Source: Turritopsis dohrnii
Lineage: Eukaryota; Cnidaria; Hydrozoa; Anthoathecata; Oceaniidae
Direction: 5' to 3'
Assembly: GCA_027922465.2 (NCBI GenBank)
Contig: BQMF02000237.1
Location: 248,001-312,000 of the forward strand
Length of the DNA stretch: 64,000 nucleotides
Translations under genes and position numbers: made by a program
Shown here: piece after piece, positions 9,861-21,962 of the stretch
Layout of the letters: every line of letters begins with the position of its first letter
How positions within the stretch are numbered: position 1 is the first letter of the stretch
The notes under the pieces: model-generated
Databases searched by the model: none
Seen by the model: only the letters and a program-made list of their open reading frames with translations
What the model was told of the DNA's origin: nothing

Positions 9861-10868
9861 TAAAAAGTTAGCTAAAAAGTTAGCTTTAAAAAGCCTAAAG
9901 TCACATTTTCTTCCAAAAAAGTTAATGCTTGAAAACTCCCCATATCAAAAAAAGTGTAATATATATTCAAAGTATCTCAAATTACCTCTTTCATTACCAA
10001 GAATTTTTGTTTTGCAGCTTATGGCTCCAGAAATATTGCTAAGTCAATTTTTGTTTTTGCTTTTTCTCAAAATAAGGAAAATGCACTTAAGGCCTTTTTG
10101 TTTTAAAGCGACGATATGTGAATGAAAATTTGTTCATTCGATTCATTTCAAGTACGATTTCATTTTGTGCATTGGTGGATTCTTCCTGTTCATGTACAAG
10201 CAATAAAGAAAATGAAGAAGATAACAAATGAAGTAATTTCTTGGTTATTTACTTAACCTCCAATCTGGCAGAAAATATCATTTTGGCTAATATAACATGG
10301 TGGTACAATACATTCCATTCATACTGAATTAGTTTTCTTTTATTTATTTCCGTTATCTCGTTTGTGCTACAATACAGGCCAACATTACAAGACTCCTTCT
10401 TGATATTTGGAAAACTTTTTCAAAGTATGTATTGGTTTGGGAGTAAACTGTTGTAAATTTCATTGATTGCGCCATTACGTGTGTTTGGCGAAAAAATTTG
10501 CCTAACCCTTAAAAAATACATACCATTTAAACACAATTAGTTTTCTTTTGTTTATTCCCTTTATCCCGTTAGTGCTACAATACAGGCTTGAGTTATATCA
10601 CTCCTTTCATCAATATGAATGAGTTCGAGTTAATACATCTACTTTATTAAAAGCGACTATCGCATCTCTTGTAACTAACTGTGTTGGTTCCTTAGCCTGC
10701 TTAACAATATTATTTGTTTTTTTATTTTTCTTTAGGGCGAAATACATTTCACTCCACTCACTCTGATCTCTGACTCTTAAGCCAAGGACTTTCGAAATTA
10801 ATGATTGATTTATAACGATCTCAGAACTTGGTGATGAATAAGGAAAATACAGCTAACACAAAACTCAC
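9861..10868. other. Intergenic/intronic stretch with a 208-bp-spaced direct repeat
   Basis: A segment of about 53 bp starting aattagttttctttt and ending ctacaatacaggc is present at 10327-10379 and again at 10535-10587 with several differences; weaker similarity continues upstream (tacattccatt / tacataccatt). No gene is recognised. If the cold-shock exon below belongs to an active gene, this stretch would be its downstream intron or 3' region. Confidence 0.6.
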
Positions 10869-11160
10869 CTAGATTGATTCCCTCTGTGTGATCTCCGCCG
10901 CCTGTCAGGTGCATATCGACTACCTTGTACTGGTTGACCATTTGGTCCAGTGACATTATCTGCTTGCAAACCTTTTCGGCCTTCAATCACATCAAACTCA
11001 ACAGGTTCATTATCACCAAGACTAGGTACATACTTATTTGGGTTATTGCAACTAATTGCAGTTCGATGAACAAATATGTCGTTTTTGGTATCATCCCGGT
11101 TGATAAAGCCAAAGCCCCTGCGGACATTGAACCACTTAACTTTGCCAGTGATCCTGGTTG
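10869..11160 (-). CDS. Y-box protein cold-shock-domain exon, copy 1
   Basis: On the minus strand an exon of about 292 bp lies between an acceptor (gtttag at 11161-11166) and a donor (gtgagt at 10868-10863). It encodes [20 protein letters not shown], then DIFVHRTAI, then [11 protein letters not shown] and [25 protein letters not shown]1 (GFGFI) and RNP2 (DIFVH) of the cold-shock domain are intact, and the following NVTGP..PVQGS(R/K)YA-DRRR segment is diagnostic of YBX-type Y-box proteins, which bind mRNA and single-stranded nucleic acid in mRNPs. It is one internal exon; the start codon and the Arg/Gly-rich tail were not found in the window. A second, nearly identical exon lies 12.5 kb upstream in transcription direction. 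Confidence 0.85.
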
Positions 11161-11909
11161 CTAAACGATAAAATTAAATTTAAAAATGCTAAGATGGAAT
11201 GTTTGGTTACTCCTGCAGGAAGGGTGAGCACTTGCATTTCAATGATGTCCAAATGAGATAGATAAACAATACAAACTGACTATAAGAAATGGTGGAGAAA
11301 TGTTAAATGTTAAATGAAATGTTAAATGTTCATTGTGTGTGGATGTAGCATTCTTAGAAGAATTAACATCAAAAATACAACTTTGGCTTAAATTGCTCTT
11401 TATGTATATCTGAATAAAGGCTTATTATACGAAATTTTATAAAATACCATACACTCATTTCTTTTATAAGCATAGACTTTATAAACATACTAAGGCTGAA
11501 AATTGATGAAAAAATAAGCATTATGACAAGCATAATCTGAGGCTGAGCACGAAACTTTGGGACTTTTTTTAAAAACAACTACAAAAATGAACATCTGCTT
11601 TAACAACTTTCGGGACAAGATGGTTTTAAAACGACACTCAACTATTGTAATGTCCGTGCATTGTTGCATACTGACTAGGATTCTCAAAAAATGCAACTAG
11701 AAAGATGCCTGTGACGGAGTACACACTTCATCATGCTTCAAAGTCTTATAAACAACTATCTAATGCGTTATCAATAATTTTCTGCAAACAGCTTGGACAA
11801 CTTCTACGATAAGCATATCATAAGCATCAATCAGGCTGAAATCGGAATTTTGCATAAGAGTAATGAGGCTGGACCCAAACATACCCCATGCTTATAAAAA
11901 ATAAGAGTG
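11161..11909. other. Intron-like stretch
   Basis: No gene is recognised. Near 11290-11335 aaatgttaaatg recurs. From about 11465 to 11900 the words ataagcat / atgcttata and gaggctg recur (for example 11468, 11515, 11535, 11812, 11890); the same words reappear at 24.2 kb and 25.8 kb, suggesting remnants of one old dispersed repeat. Confidence 0.5.
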
Positions 11910-11911
11910 TA

Positions 11912-12696
11912 CCTTAAGTGGATAAATTTTCGTGTGGATTTAATTTCGCGAATGCCCATTTTTTAATTTTTCGCGTGGATTTAATTTTGCGAATGGGGCA
12001 GGCATTCAGAAAGAAAAAATTGTTATTTATAGTTGTAACAGTTTTATTTGATGGAAATAACTACCTATAAATAAATCAAGTTTATATATTGTTAATCGCA
12101 TCAAAAGCATCAAAAGCATTCCGTTCTTCGTCCGAAACGTACTCGTCATCCGAATCTGATTGACATTCATTGTGCCGTTCATTAACATCAGGATTTCCTT
12201 CCTCTGGGAACTGATAATTATCTTCCAGGATAATAAAATCAACTAGTGATGGTTCTATGTCATTGAAAGGGTCGAGGCTTTGAAGCTTAACGGAGCCCAT
12301 CTTGACAGCATTCAAAATTCCGGAAGCCTTCCAACCGTTAAGAACGATAGGTTTTGCTTTCTCTGATGTGATTTCATCATACATATTCACAATCCATTTT
12401 GCATGTAATGGCTTTACAATTGTAAGTTGTGTTTTCACTTCGATTTCATCTACTGCAAGTCCTTTTTCTAAGCCTAAAATTTTCCATGATTTTTAAGCAG
12501 GACAACCCTTACTGAATCTACGCGGAAAATCGAAATTTAAGATTTTTAGACAATTATTTAAAAACAAATTTCGCGTAGATTTAATTTCGCAAACGGTCGA
12601 TTTCCAAAAATTTCCCGTGGATTAATTTTCGCGAAAGGGCTCGAAAACTGGCGAAATCGCGAAATTTAATCCACGCGAAAATTAATCCACTTAAGG
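11912..12696. mobile_element. pogo/Tigger-like DNA transposon, internally deleted, TA TSD
   Basis: The left end ccttaagtggataaatttt and the right end (reverse complement ccttaagtggattaatttt) form TIRs that extend over about 40 bp with tcgcgtggatttaatttcgcg. TA flanks both ends (11910-11911 and 12697-12698), the signature of the Tc1/mariner/pogo superfamily. Extra sub-terminal copies of the cgcgtggatttaatttcgc word lie inside each end. It contains a transposase remnant on the minus strand. Length 785 bp. Confidence 0.9.
12082..12438 (-). pseudogene. pogo/Tigger-type transposase, C-terminal remnant
   Basis: A 118-codon frame reads IVKPLHAKWIVNMYDEI, then PIVLNGWKASGI, followed by an acidic tail (SDSDDEYVSDEE). 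The PLH..WI...Y and GW.ASGI phrases match the end of the DDE region in pogo/Tigger/jerky-like transposases (DDE_1), where the chain finishes with an acidic tail. The DNA-binding and catalytic parts are missing, so this is the remnant kept in an internally deleted element. It sits inside the TA-flanked TIR element, which fits the family. Confidence 0.7.
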
Positions 12697-12998
12697 TATT
12701 TTGTTTTTAATAAATAATTTTAAAAGTTCACTGTGATGTCACAGATGCAATAAACTTTCTTCATAGAGAATATCAGGCTCATCCATTTTAAGAAAATTGT
12801 TAGTCCATGGATTTTTCCAAGCACTTTTGGTTAAGAGCTAATAGTTTTCACCATTCAAATTGATTATGGTAAATTTTTATGTAGGAAAATAGTTGGTACT
12901 GCACCAGCTTTCAAGGTTCTTTTTTTCGGCATGCATTAACCAGGTTTATCAACTTTGAAACAGCTTTCATGAAAGTGATCGCTGCAAACCAATGTCTC
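12697..12998. other. Short intergenic stretch, nothing recognised
   Basis: About 300 bases of AT-rich sequence between the TA duplication of the pogo-like element and the poly(T) of the second LINE copy. I see no gene, repeat or signal in it. Confidence 0.5.
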
Positions 12999-13315
12999 TT
13001 TTTTTTTTTTTTTTTTTAATTAGTCGGTCAATACAAGGTTTAAAACCACTAATGTGTATTGAGGTACAAGGAGGAAAGGTGACGATGAACATTACATTAC
13101 ATTACATTTAAAGTAAAGATTATAATGAGAAGGAAAAACAGACTGGGGTAAAGAATTCCAGAGAGTGGAGGAGCGAGGAATGAAACGTTGGTAAAATTTT
13201 TTGATGATTTTGGGATGCTGACAGTGTGATCATGGCAATTAGATGAATATCTTATGTTTCGCTTGAAAATTTTTAATGCAAGGATGAGAGCAGAGAGCTC
13301 AGTTGAACATTTTCC
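12999..13315 (-). mobile_element. LINE copy 2, 3' fragment with poly(A) tail
   Basis: The poly(T) at 12999-13017 followed by taattagtcgg and onwards matches the 3' end of the intact LINE (6271-6584) with point changes and a small (ATTAC)n expansion near 13094. The match stops at 13315, where Gypsy sequence begins. Together with 17573-19921 it is one LINE copy interrupted by the Gypsy element. Confidence 0.88.
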
Positions 13316-13523
13316 AGTCTTGGAAGTACATTTTTTAATAGGTGCGTTAGCAAAGAAGCCTGTAGGGCCTTCTTGGGGCGCTATAAGCGCGCCAGCAAAT
13401 TTCTTAAAAACAGCGCTCCTCAACCTGTTCTAGGAAAGTTGCACACCTATTCTGCACACCATCACGCGCCATTTAAACAGTAAGAATGCTAGCATCGTTT
13501 TCGTTTATTCAGAACTTTTTGCC

Positions 13524-16500
13524 ATGGTGCAAGACCCTGACGAACCATTTCGGACCTATTCAGCTCGCGTTCAGGGTAAGGCTGAGGTTTGCGAATTCAG
13601 AACAGCTTTAGAAGCCCCTTGCGCAAGTTGTGGTACTCGTATTGCTGGGGAAACTTATTACACAGAAGAAGCGATGCGAGATGTTTTACTCAATGGTATC
13701 GCTGACCATGACATTCGACGTGAAGCCCTGAGTACGGATGGTATCCAAGTTAAGCCCGTCCCTGAAGTTGTCGCCTTTGTGGAAAGCAGAGAAATCGCTC
13801 GCAATGCTAACCCATTATCAGTACTGTCAGTGACATCAGCCTATCGTCAAAAGAACAACAGCCAACAGAACCAGAAACAACCATCCGTCGGACACGGCTC
13901 CTGTCCTTCTCCTGCTGATAAAGCAAAAACAGAGAAATGTCCAGATTGTTGTGAGACATTCCGTCCCTTTAGCCGGAAAGCTTGGGGGTGGAATCGCAAG
14001 CCCCACAAACTATGTGAAGGCTGCTGGAAGAAGAATCGTGGCAAGAAACCAAGTGGTGAGGCAAGTATAATTTCTCATGATGACTGTGATGATGCGCTGG
14101 GCCAGATTTCCACAGTCAACCAGCATGTTCCTCTGGATCATCATATATTCAACAAAGGAGGGTGGCGACGGGCCTGGGTTACACAACACCCGACCGTTCA
14201 GATAGAGCTTTCAACGAATAATGGCTCTTCAGTGAAGGTTGCAGATTCTGGCGCTCAATCAGATTTGTGGTCGCTGGAGAAATTCCTCCAAGCTGGTTTC
14301 TTGAAGGCCGACCTATCGCCGGTATCGCTATCCTTGAATGCGGCAAACAAGTCTCCAATCAAGATCACTGGAGCCTTTTTCGGAAGAATCGCAGGTACAT
14401 GTCCAAGAGGTACTACAGTGGAATCTCGTACAATGATATATGTTAGCCCTGACGTTAAATCTCTCTACCTTTCCTTCGACACCATGCTTGCTCTTGGCAT
14501 TTTGAACGGAAGTTTCCCACAGGTTGGACAATTTTCAGGAGGTGATTCAGACTGTAACATTAAATCTGATAGCATACAGGCTGGTTTGCCCAGGCACAGT
14601 AGCGGTATGATCTGTGGAGCAACTACGGAGGATGGCGGTATATGTGGCTGTCCTAAACGTGTGACTACTCCTCCTCGACGGGACAAACTACCCTTCCCTT
14701 ATAAGCCGGAAAACAATGACAGGATGAAAGTATGGTTGTCTGAACGCTACAAAGGTTCCACTTTCAACAAATGCCCACACCAGCATCTACCAACCATGTC
14801 TGGACCACCTGTCGAGATCCATCTAAAAGACAACGTCAAGCCCGTAGCCTGTCACAAGCCCTCTTCCATCCCATTACACTGGCAGGAGAAAGTTCTTGCA
14901 GACTTGAAACGAGATGAAGCAATGGATGTGATTGAACGAGTTCCATATGGTGAACCAGTGGAGTGGTGCCATCGCATGGTTGTAACCAGGAAGGAAGACA
15001 GCTCACCTCGGCGAACAGTGGATCTTTCCCCGTTAAATAAGCACTGTCTACGCGAAACACACAGCTCGGAATCCCCTTTTCATCTTGCACGTGGAGTCCC
15101 AAGGAATGCCTGGAAGACTGTTACCAACGCGTGGAACGGGTTCCACAGTGTTCCGCTTAGGGAGAGCGACCGACATCTTACCACCTTCATTACTCCATTT
15201 GGACGGTGGCGATACAAGCGGGCTCCACAGGGCTCCTTATCTTCAGGCGATGGCTATAATTGACGATTTGACGCTGTGCTTGCAGAATTTGAGAGGAAAG
15301 AACGTATCGTGGACGACACACTCCATTACGATTCTGACTTAGAAGCTCATTGGTGGCGGACCATCGACTTCCTTTCCCTTGTTGGAGACGCAGGAATCAT
15401 ACTGAATTACGATAAATTTCAATTCGCACAACGTGAAGTTCATTTTGCTGGTTTTCGCATATCAGAAGATCGTGTTGAACCCCTACCAAAGTTTTTCGAC
15501 GCTATCAAGAACTTCCCAACGCTGACGTCTATGACCGACATACGTAGTTGGTTTGGTTAAGTGAATCAAGTAGCAAATTACGCCCAGCTCTGACCCTTCT
15601 TGGAACCATTCCGTCCCTTCTTGTCACCATGATGTCCCTTTGAATGGAACCCTGAATTAGACGCTGCTTTTGAATCGTCAAAGCAATCAATCATTGCTGC
15701 TATTCGACACGGGGTGGAGATCTTTGACTATGTGAAACCCACTTGCTTACGTACTGATTGGTCGAAGCAAGGCATTGGATACTTCCTCTTTCAAAACTCT
15801 TGCTGGCTCTCGATTCCTTTCCAGTGCAGAATCCCACTATGCACCAATCGAGGGGGAATCTTTGGCAATTGCATGGGGTTTGGAACAGACCAAGTTCTTT
15901 ACCATGGGTTGCCACGATTTCACCGTTGCGACTGACCATAAACCACTAACAAAAATATTCGGTGACAGGGCCCTGGATGAAATTGAGAACACTAGATTAT
16001 TCAGACTGAAACAACGAACACTACGATGGAGCTTCCGTGTTATCCATATTCCCGGGAAGTTCAATTCTGCCGCTGATGCCACATCTCGCCACCCAACCCA
16101 AGGTATTGACGGACCAATCGAGGACGAGTCAACAGCGGAATACTTTATCGCAGCTGCCATACAGCGCGATACAGAGAATATGACATCGATCACGTGGAAT
16201 CAATTGGTTTTGGAGACGTCAAAGGATGCCGCGTTACAATCCCTTAGAGATGCCATTAAGAATGGTTTTATGGTTGCCACCCGTTCAAATGATACTGTTG
16301 CAACGTACTGGCGCTATCGACATAAGCTATACGAGATGGATGGCGTTCCTTATCTATGATGATCGTGCCGTTATACCGCCCTCATTACGTCCAACTGTTT
16401 TAGCGGCTCTCCATTCTGCCCATCAAGGTGCCTCGTCAATGGGTGCTCGAGCGCGTACCATATTATTTTGGCCTGGGATGACAGATGACATCGAGCAAAT

Positions 16501-17185
16501 CAGAAGAAGTTGCACGGACTGTATCAAAAATGCACCTTCCCAGCCACCACTTCCTGCCGTCCCCTCTTCACTCCCATCAACACCTTTCGAGATGATCCAC
16601 GCTGACTATTTCGATTGCGGTGGACACCACTACTTGGTAACTGGTGATAGACTCTCCGGCTGGTCCGACGTTTTCCAAACCCCACACGGCTCACCTCAAG
16701 CTGGATCGAACGGTCTCATAGCATGTCTTCGCAACTATTTTTCCCGTTTTGGCGTTCCCTCCGAGATATCGAGCGACGGTGGCCCTGAGTTTGTATCTAG
16801 TGCTACAGAATCATTCTTGAAACGATGGGGCGTTAGTCATCGTCTTTCGTCAGCATATAACCCTCAATCCAATGGGAGAGCTGAAGTTGCAGTAAAGTCT
16901 GCAAAGCGTCTCCTCCGCTCAAATACTGGACCTTCAGGAAGTTTAGATACAGATCGTTTTCTTCGTGCGATGATGCAGCTTCGCAACACCCCTGATCGTG
17001 ACTGTGAATTGTCTCCATCCCAGATCGTTTTTGGTCGACCTCTCAGGGATACCTTCGCCTTCGCAAGCCGTCTAGAGAAGTTTACAAATCAAAATGTTCG
17101 ACCCCTCTGGAGGGAAGCCTGGACCAAAAAGGAAGATGCTCTTCGTGAACGTTTTCATCAGTATGCAGAAAAGCAGACGTTTTGA
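13524..17185 (+). pseudogene. Gypsy gag-pol polyprotein, broken
   Basis: The first frame (13524-15263) carries the end of gag (DPDEPFRTYSARVQGKA), a Cys-rich segment (CPDCC, then CEGCW), a retropepsin-like motif VADSGAQSDLW and the first half of RT (RTVDLSPLNKH, then TPFGRWRYKRAPQG). An in-frame stop at 15261-15263 precedes the RT core remnant (IVDD). Further stops follow at 15558-15560 and between 15593 and 15650. RNase H (VATDHKPLTKIF, then HIPGKFNSAADATSRHP) is in another frame, and the integrase is in a third frame (16226-17185) with HSAHQG, CTDC, MIHADYFD, SSDGGPEF and GRAEVAVKSAKR. At least three stops and two frameshifts make it non-functional. The frame is open upstream of the first ATG, so gag is also cut at its 5' end. 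Confidence 0.88.
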
Positions 17186-17427
17186 TCGGTTCCGATTCAC
17201 TTGCTTTCCAGCCTACTGAACAGACACCGCAACCTTCACCCACGATGAATGCGTGTCCACCGCGTAGTGGCAATGTTGATGTTCCCACTCCAACCAAAGA
17301 GATTGCTCAAGACGGTTGTTCAACGACTGACTCTTCTCGTCCAAGACGTGCACGACGCGCTCCACCTAGATATCAACCAGAAACGGGGACCTGCATTTCA
17401 GTTCGGGACTAACGAACTGGAGGGGGA

Positions 17428-17572
17428 TGTAGGATAATATGCAGCCCTCCTCTTTACATATGTTTATGTTGTACATATGTTTATGTTTATATATGTTTAT
17501 GTTGTATTTTTGTTCTTTACATCAAAACATTCTATATATGTATCTAAACATTGAATGAATGATTTTTATCCA
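17428..17572 (+). repeat. Candidate Gypsy 3' LTR
   Basis: It starts TGTAGGATAATATGC directly after a polypurine tract and ends in CA before LINE sequence resumes. It contains repeated tacatatgtttatgttg words. Without a 5' partner the boundaries are tentative. Confidence 0.5.
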
Positions 17573-19921
17573 ATGGCAAGCTTAGAAATAATGTCATCAG
17601 GCAGATCATTGATGAAAAGAAGAAAAAGGGTTGGCCCAAGAATAGAACCTTGGGGAACTCCTGCATTGATGGAATGTGTCAATAATGATTGCCCGTTTAA
17701 AACAACCTTAAGCCTACGATTACCAAGGAAGGAACAAATGATCTCATAAAGGAGACCCTTAACTCCATATGCAGCAAGCTTTTTCAAAAGACCAGTATGC
17801 CATACTTTATCAAATGCCTTGGATAAGAGCAACAGCTCTTGCCTCCCCAGATGTATCTAATGCAGTGTAGATTCTATCAGTTATCACTGTAAGGAGGTCA
17901 CTAGTTGAGCGTTGGGAGCGAAAGTCACATTGAGAATCTGAGAAGAGGTTTTAGCTGGTGTGATAAAGCAGCTATCCAGTACTTTATTAGTCCTCAAGGG
18001 AAATTCAGGAACAGCATGACCAGAGTCATCAAGAGTAGAGTTAGTACTGAAAATATTAGAGAAGAGCTCAGCTTTATCCTTAGATGATGATAAAACCTCT
18101 GGACCATTGAAAATGGGAGGAATGGATGACCTTTTATTGCTGGTGACACTTTTAATGATGCGCCAAAAATCTAGAGAGCCAATTTTTTGTGAAAAGATAC
18201 GATTACAAGTTTCTTGTTGATATGTAGACTTTGCATTATTAATGACAGATTTGCAGTGATGTCGTGCTTGGTTGAAAAGAACCTTATGAGAAGACTTTTC
18301 ACGTTGATATTGATGAAAGTAACGATTCCTGTGAGCAATTGCTGCAGCACAAGCAGGTGAAAACCAGGGAGAGGAGTGAGGTTTAACACGAAATTTTCTA
18401 CTGGGGATAAATGCTTCAATACCAGATGTAAGCCAAGATGTGACTTCCTCTGCACATTTTTCAGCTGGATTTGAAAACACATCGGACCAGGGGACATCGT
18501 GAAGAAAGTCTTGAAAATTATCCCATTCACCACGTTCATAACTGAAGAGAGTGCGATGAGAAGGAGATTCAGAAGCAGCTTTGCAATTAAGAGATGTTAA
18601 GACAGAAACTACGCCATGGTCAGAGTTGCCAAGAGGAGCTTCACTAGATGCTTTACAGATATCAGGATTTGATGTTAAAAAGAGATCAAGTAGAGATGGA
18701 GATTGATCATCACGATCAGGAAAGCGAGTAGGGAAGTCAATGATTTGGTGAAGAGATTGAGATAGGGCAAAATTAAGAGTATGAATTCCTGAGTGAGAGA
18801 TTCCATTTGAGAATTTGAGCCATTTTTCATGATGAACATTGAAGTCGCCAAAAACAAATTATGTTGGCACTGTGATGAATTGATAGGGCCGTGTCAATAC
18901 TCTCAGATATAGAGTCTATAACATAACAGTCTTGGGATGATGGAGATAGATAAAGAAAGAACAGATAGCTTGTTGAATGGAGCAACGAAAGACGAAAGCA
19001 CATGTATCGCAAATCAGGATCCTCCAGATCACTCACACAAGTTATAGGTAAATTGTCTCGAAGGTATACACCAAGGCCATGCATGTGGGATTTAGAGTCC
19101 TTACGACGTAGAGGAAGATAACCTTGAAAAAGAAAATCATTTTCTGTGCCAATATTAGAATTCAAATTAGTATCAGAAATTGCAAAGAGAGTTGTTAGAA
19201 ATGAAAGCATGAATGTGAGAGAAATCTGTACGAAAACCACAGACATTTGTGAAAGATATGTTCAGTGGGGCAGGGTTAATCGAATTGGGTTTTGAAGCTG
19301 GTTTTTTTGTGTTTTTTCCTTAACCATTTCATAAGGGAAGTTTAGATAGAGAAATTAAATAAAAGGAACAAACATAACATGTACTTGCAAAAAGTCTGAT
19401 TGTGTCAATACTGTTGGTTCATCAATAAACCTAATAGGCGTAACAGGCTCAGGGTGTGGCCTCGACAAAGCACACCAGACACATTTGCTGGGAAACCCTC
19501 AATGCGCGACATGGCACAACAAATGTCCTTATATTTTACAGCTGCTGATGGGATTGGGTTCCTAAACTGTCAGCCGACCTCAGACCAGTAACTGAGTTTT
19601 TGAGTTGTACCCTCACCAAGAGATGACTTACCAGAGTACCACAACAACGACAATTCACAAGCAGACGAAGAGCACATACAACAACTAGACAAACAGAAAA
19701 AGGTGAAAGAAAACCAGCGTTCAGTGTCCTAGCTTAGAAAAAAGGTAAACTTGAGTTTACCTCTAACTAAGCCACTGACAAAGATGGAGTCCGAGGCTGG
19801 CCAGTAGGAAGATCTACCTACTCCATAACGATTTACAGTTTTCTCAGGGTGTTACATCAGAGTTTTCCTTCTCCTAGATGGACTGCCTTCACCACGGCTT
19901 AATGGAGCCCCATTTACCCCA
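17573..19921 (-). pseudogene. LINE copy 2, 5' part (endonuclease-RT pseudogene)
   Basis: Strongly similar to the intact LINE ORF at 6294-9239 and its 5' leader. The pieces GVPQGSILGP, FDKVWHTGLL, the endonuclease segment with MHGLGVYL and the leader up to aatggagccccatttacccc are all recognisable. A deletion of about 300 bp occurs near 17950 (equivalent to 7541-7845), and several one-base indels split the endonuclease into at least four frames. The YADD region is lost at the Gypsy junction. This copy is dead but defines the 5' end of the family. Confidence 0.9.
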
Positions 19922-20189
19922 CTTGTAATTTTCAATGAATACCTATATCCAAACTACCATAAACTGAAATGTGATATGTAGGAAAAATTTCTTTTTATCC
20001 CTACTTATGTGATTTTTAAAAACTAATGCTGGATATCTACATGCAACTGTGACCTCATATTTGTGATTTTTTATTAAACTTCAAAATTTAGTAAAAAAAT
20101 TGTGTAAAATGAATGAAACTTTGCATAAAAGTCATCTTCTACAATTTAGAATCAACTTATTTGTGACAGTTTATGGGAAAAGGATAACA

Positions 20190-20405
20190 AGCTAAATTTC
20201 GATTTAAATCGAAATTTCGATTTTCGATTATTCAAAGCTAAATTTCGATTTTTTAAAATCGAAATTTAGCTTCAAAAAATCGAAATCGAAATCGAAATTT
20301 AGCTTCTAAAAAATCGAAATTTAGCTTCTCAAAATCGAAATCGAAATCGAAATTTAGCTTCTAAAATTCGAATTCGAAATTTAGATTCTAAAAAAATCGA
20401 TTTTT
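20190..20405. repeat. Left sub-terminal array of aatcgaaatttagctt words
   Basis: The word aatcgaaatttagcttc and shorter aaatcg units are repeated many times, in both orientations near the outer end. A mirror-image array lies at the right end of the same element. Such arrays could bind a transposase or fold into hairpins. Confidence 0.85.
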
Positions 20406-20785
20406 GAATTCTAAATGGAGTACCATTATCGCTGTTCAAAAGTTTTGTTTATATTTTTCACATCGGTATGCGCCATTTTGGTTTTTGACCGGGGGACTTT
20501 GTTACTTCGCTAAATCGAAATAAAAAGTTTCCGAAAAATATCCATCAAGTTTACATTTCTATATCGTTTTGTTTTAATAATCTGGTATTGAATCTAATGC
20601 TCCCGTTATGGACTTCGTCTTATGATAAAAGACAATAAAAAATACGTATATAACAGGTTATATACTTTCATTAAAATAAAGGTGAGTATAACAAAAGCTG
20701 TTAAAATATTTTCATTTGTCTCTCTCCTCCTTTGAACCTTAAAAAAAATTTGAATTTCCAGTTAATAACGAAACTCCAGGTGTTG

Positions 20786-21962
20786 CAGGGCGTTAGCCAG
20801 GATTAAAAAAAATTCTGCGTTTTTGGTTTTTAATTGGGAAATTGGTGTAGGGGTCCTTGGTGGGGTGGGGTCAAAAGGAATAACGTCAAAGGGTTTGGGG
20901 ATGACTTTCATTGATAATTTGGCACCCTTAGAGAACACCCTTATATTCCCTCTGCTTTATTCCATAACGCCATCGACTGGTATGTCTGTGGTAGGAACGA
21001 CGGCGGAGTCATTCCTAAATGTTTTTACTTCAGTACTTCAGCTTGACAAGTAGATCTAACTAGACAGTATGGTATCGTACACAATATCTCTTGGACGATA
21101 CGTGGTATTCAAGATGTCGAATTAATTTTCGTAATGTGATCGTACGCGTATAAATGCACTCTCAGAGGTAATGAGGATTAGTGAAGTAAGGGGGACCATT
21201 TAACCTGTGAACCCCAAACACAGGAGACTGATTGCCTTTCTCTTTATACTTCACGACTTCCCAAAGGAAGTTCCAATGACGTGTATAAAATCTAGTTTGT
21301 ACTGCTTGTGGTTTCAATAATGTGAAAATTGTGTATTATTTTTTGCAAATATGAAATGGGAAGGTTATGTTGTCATTCGTGCGCGAACAAATTTATTACA
21401 ATCTTCGTACGTAACTGGAAATATTCTATCAGTCAACGTTCGTGGCGAACGCACGTGCGCCATTTTTCAAGCCCTCAATGTAAAAAAACAAACCAAGCAC
21501 GTTGCGCAAAACGAAAAAGCAGCAATGAAATGGAAAAGTAGATTCAAAGTAGAATAAAATTGTGTTCGAATTCGAAAAAGTGATAAACGAGACAACACAA
21601 AATGTCTAGACACTGGAACTGCAGACATGACACAAAGATTTAAAAAGAGTACGCACAATAAATAAATAAATAAATAAAAGTTTAAAGGAACGCACACATT
21701 GTTCAAATCAATTAAATATTTCTCGAGCGCTCGCAAAAAGAAAAGTAAAAATAAAACTGGAAACATCTGCTCAAACTTACGTAACTGTTTGAGTGCACGT
21801 GATCAAGAAATCATAGTAAACAATGATAACGAAAATCCCTTCTATCTTAAACGTCAGACTTTTACACATAAGTCTTTTTAAAAAAGTGGTTTGGGAAAAT
21901 TCTGTCTCCCCAATTGGGAAACCGCGGTAAACGCGGAATTTTTGACTGCAGCTAATGCCCTG
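20786..21962. mobile_element. CAGGG-ended non-autonomous DNA transposon, copy B
   Basis: Same 1177-bp length as copy A (1905-3081), with constant offset throughout and no sequence difference noticed in the stretches compared. It is flanked by tgttg on both sides (20781-20785 and 21963-21967), a 5-bp target duplication. It lies inside the TIR element 20163-23130, so it arrived later than that element. Confidence 0.88.

Larger units (their letters stand above)
13316..17572 (+). mobile_element. Ty3/Gypsy LTR retrotransposon, degenerate, inserted in LINE copy 2
   Basis: Protease, RT, RNase H and integrase pieces lie in order on the plus strand. A purine tract ggaggggga (17419-17427) is followed by TG at 17428, the start of a candidate 3' LTR that runs to CA at 17571-17572. 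No matching 5' LTR is visible at 13316-13523, so the 5' end is truncated or rearranged. About 570 bp of the host LINE (equivalent to 6585-7154 of copy 1) is missing at the junction, so this is not a clean insertion. Confidence 0.85.

Noticed and set aside
6260..9931. ttaatgctt as target duplication of LINE copy 1
   Set aside because: The right copy lies about 62 bases beyond the 5' boundary shared with LINE copy 2; nine bases can match by chance.
9817..10125. Plus-strand 102-codon ORF after the LINE 5' end
   Set aside because: It begins inside the LINE leader in antisense and has no domain.
13316..13523. Gypsy 5' LTR
   Set aside because: No match to the candidate 3' LTR at 17428-17572.
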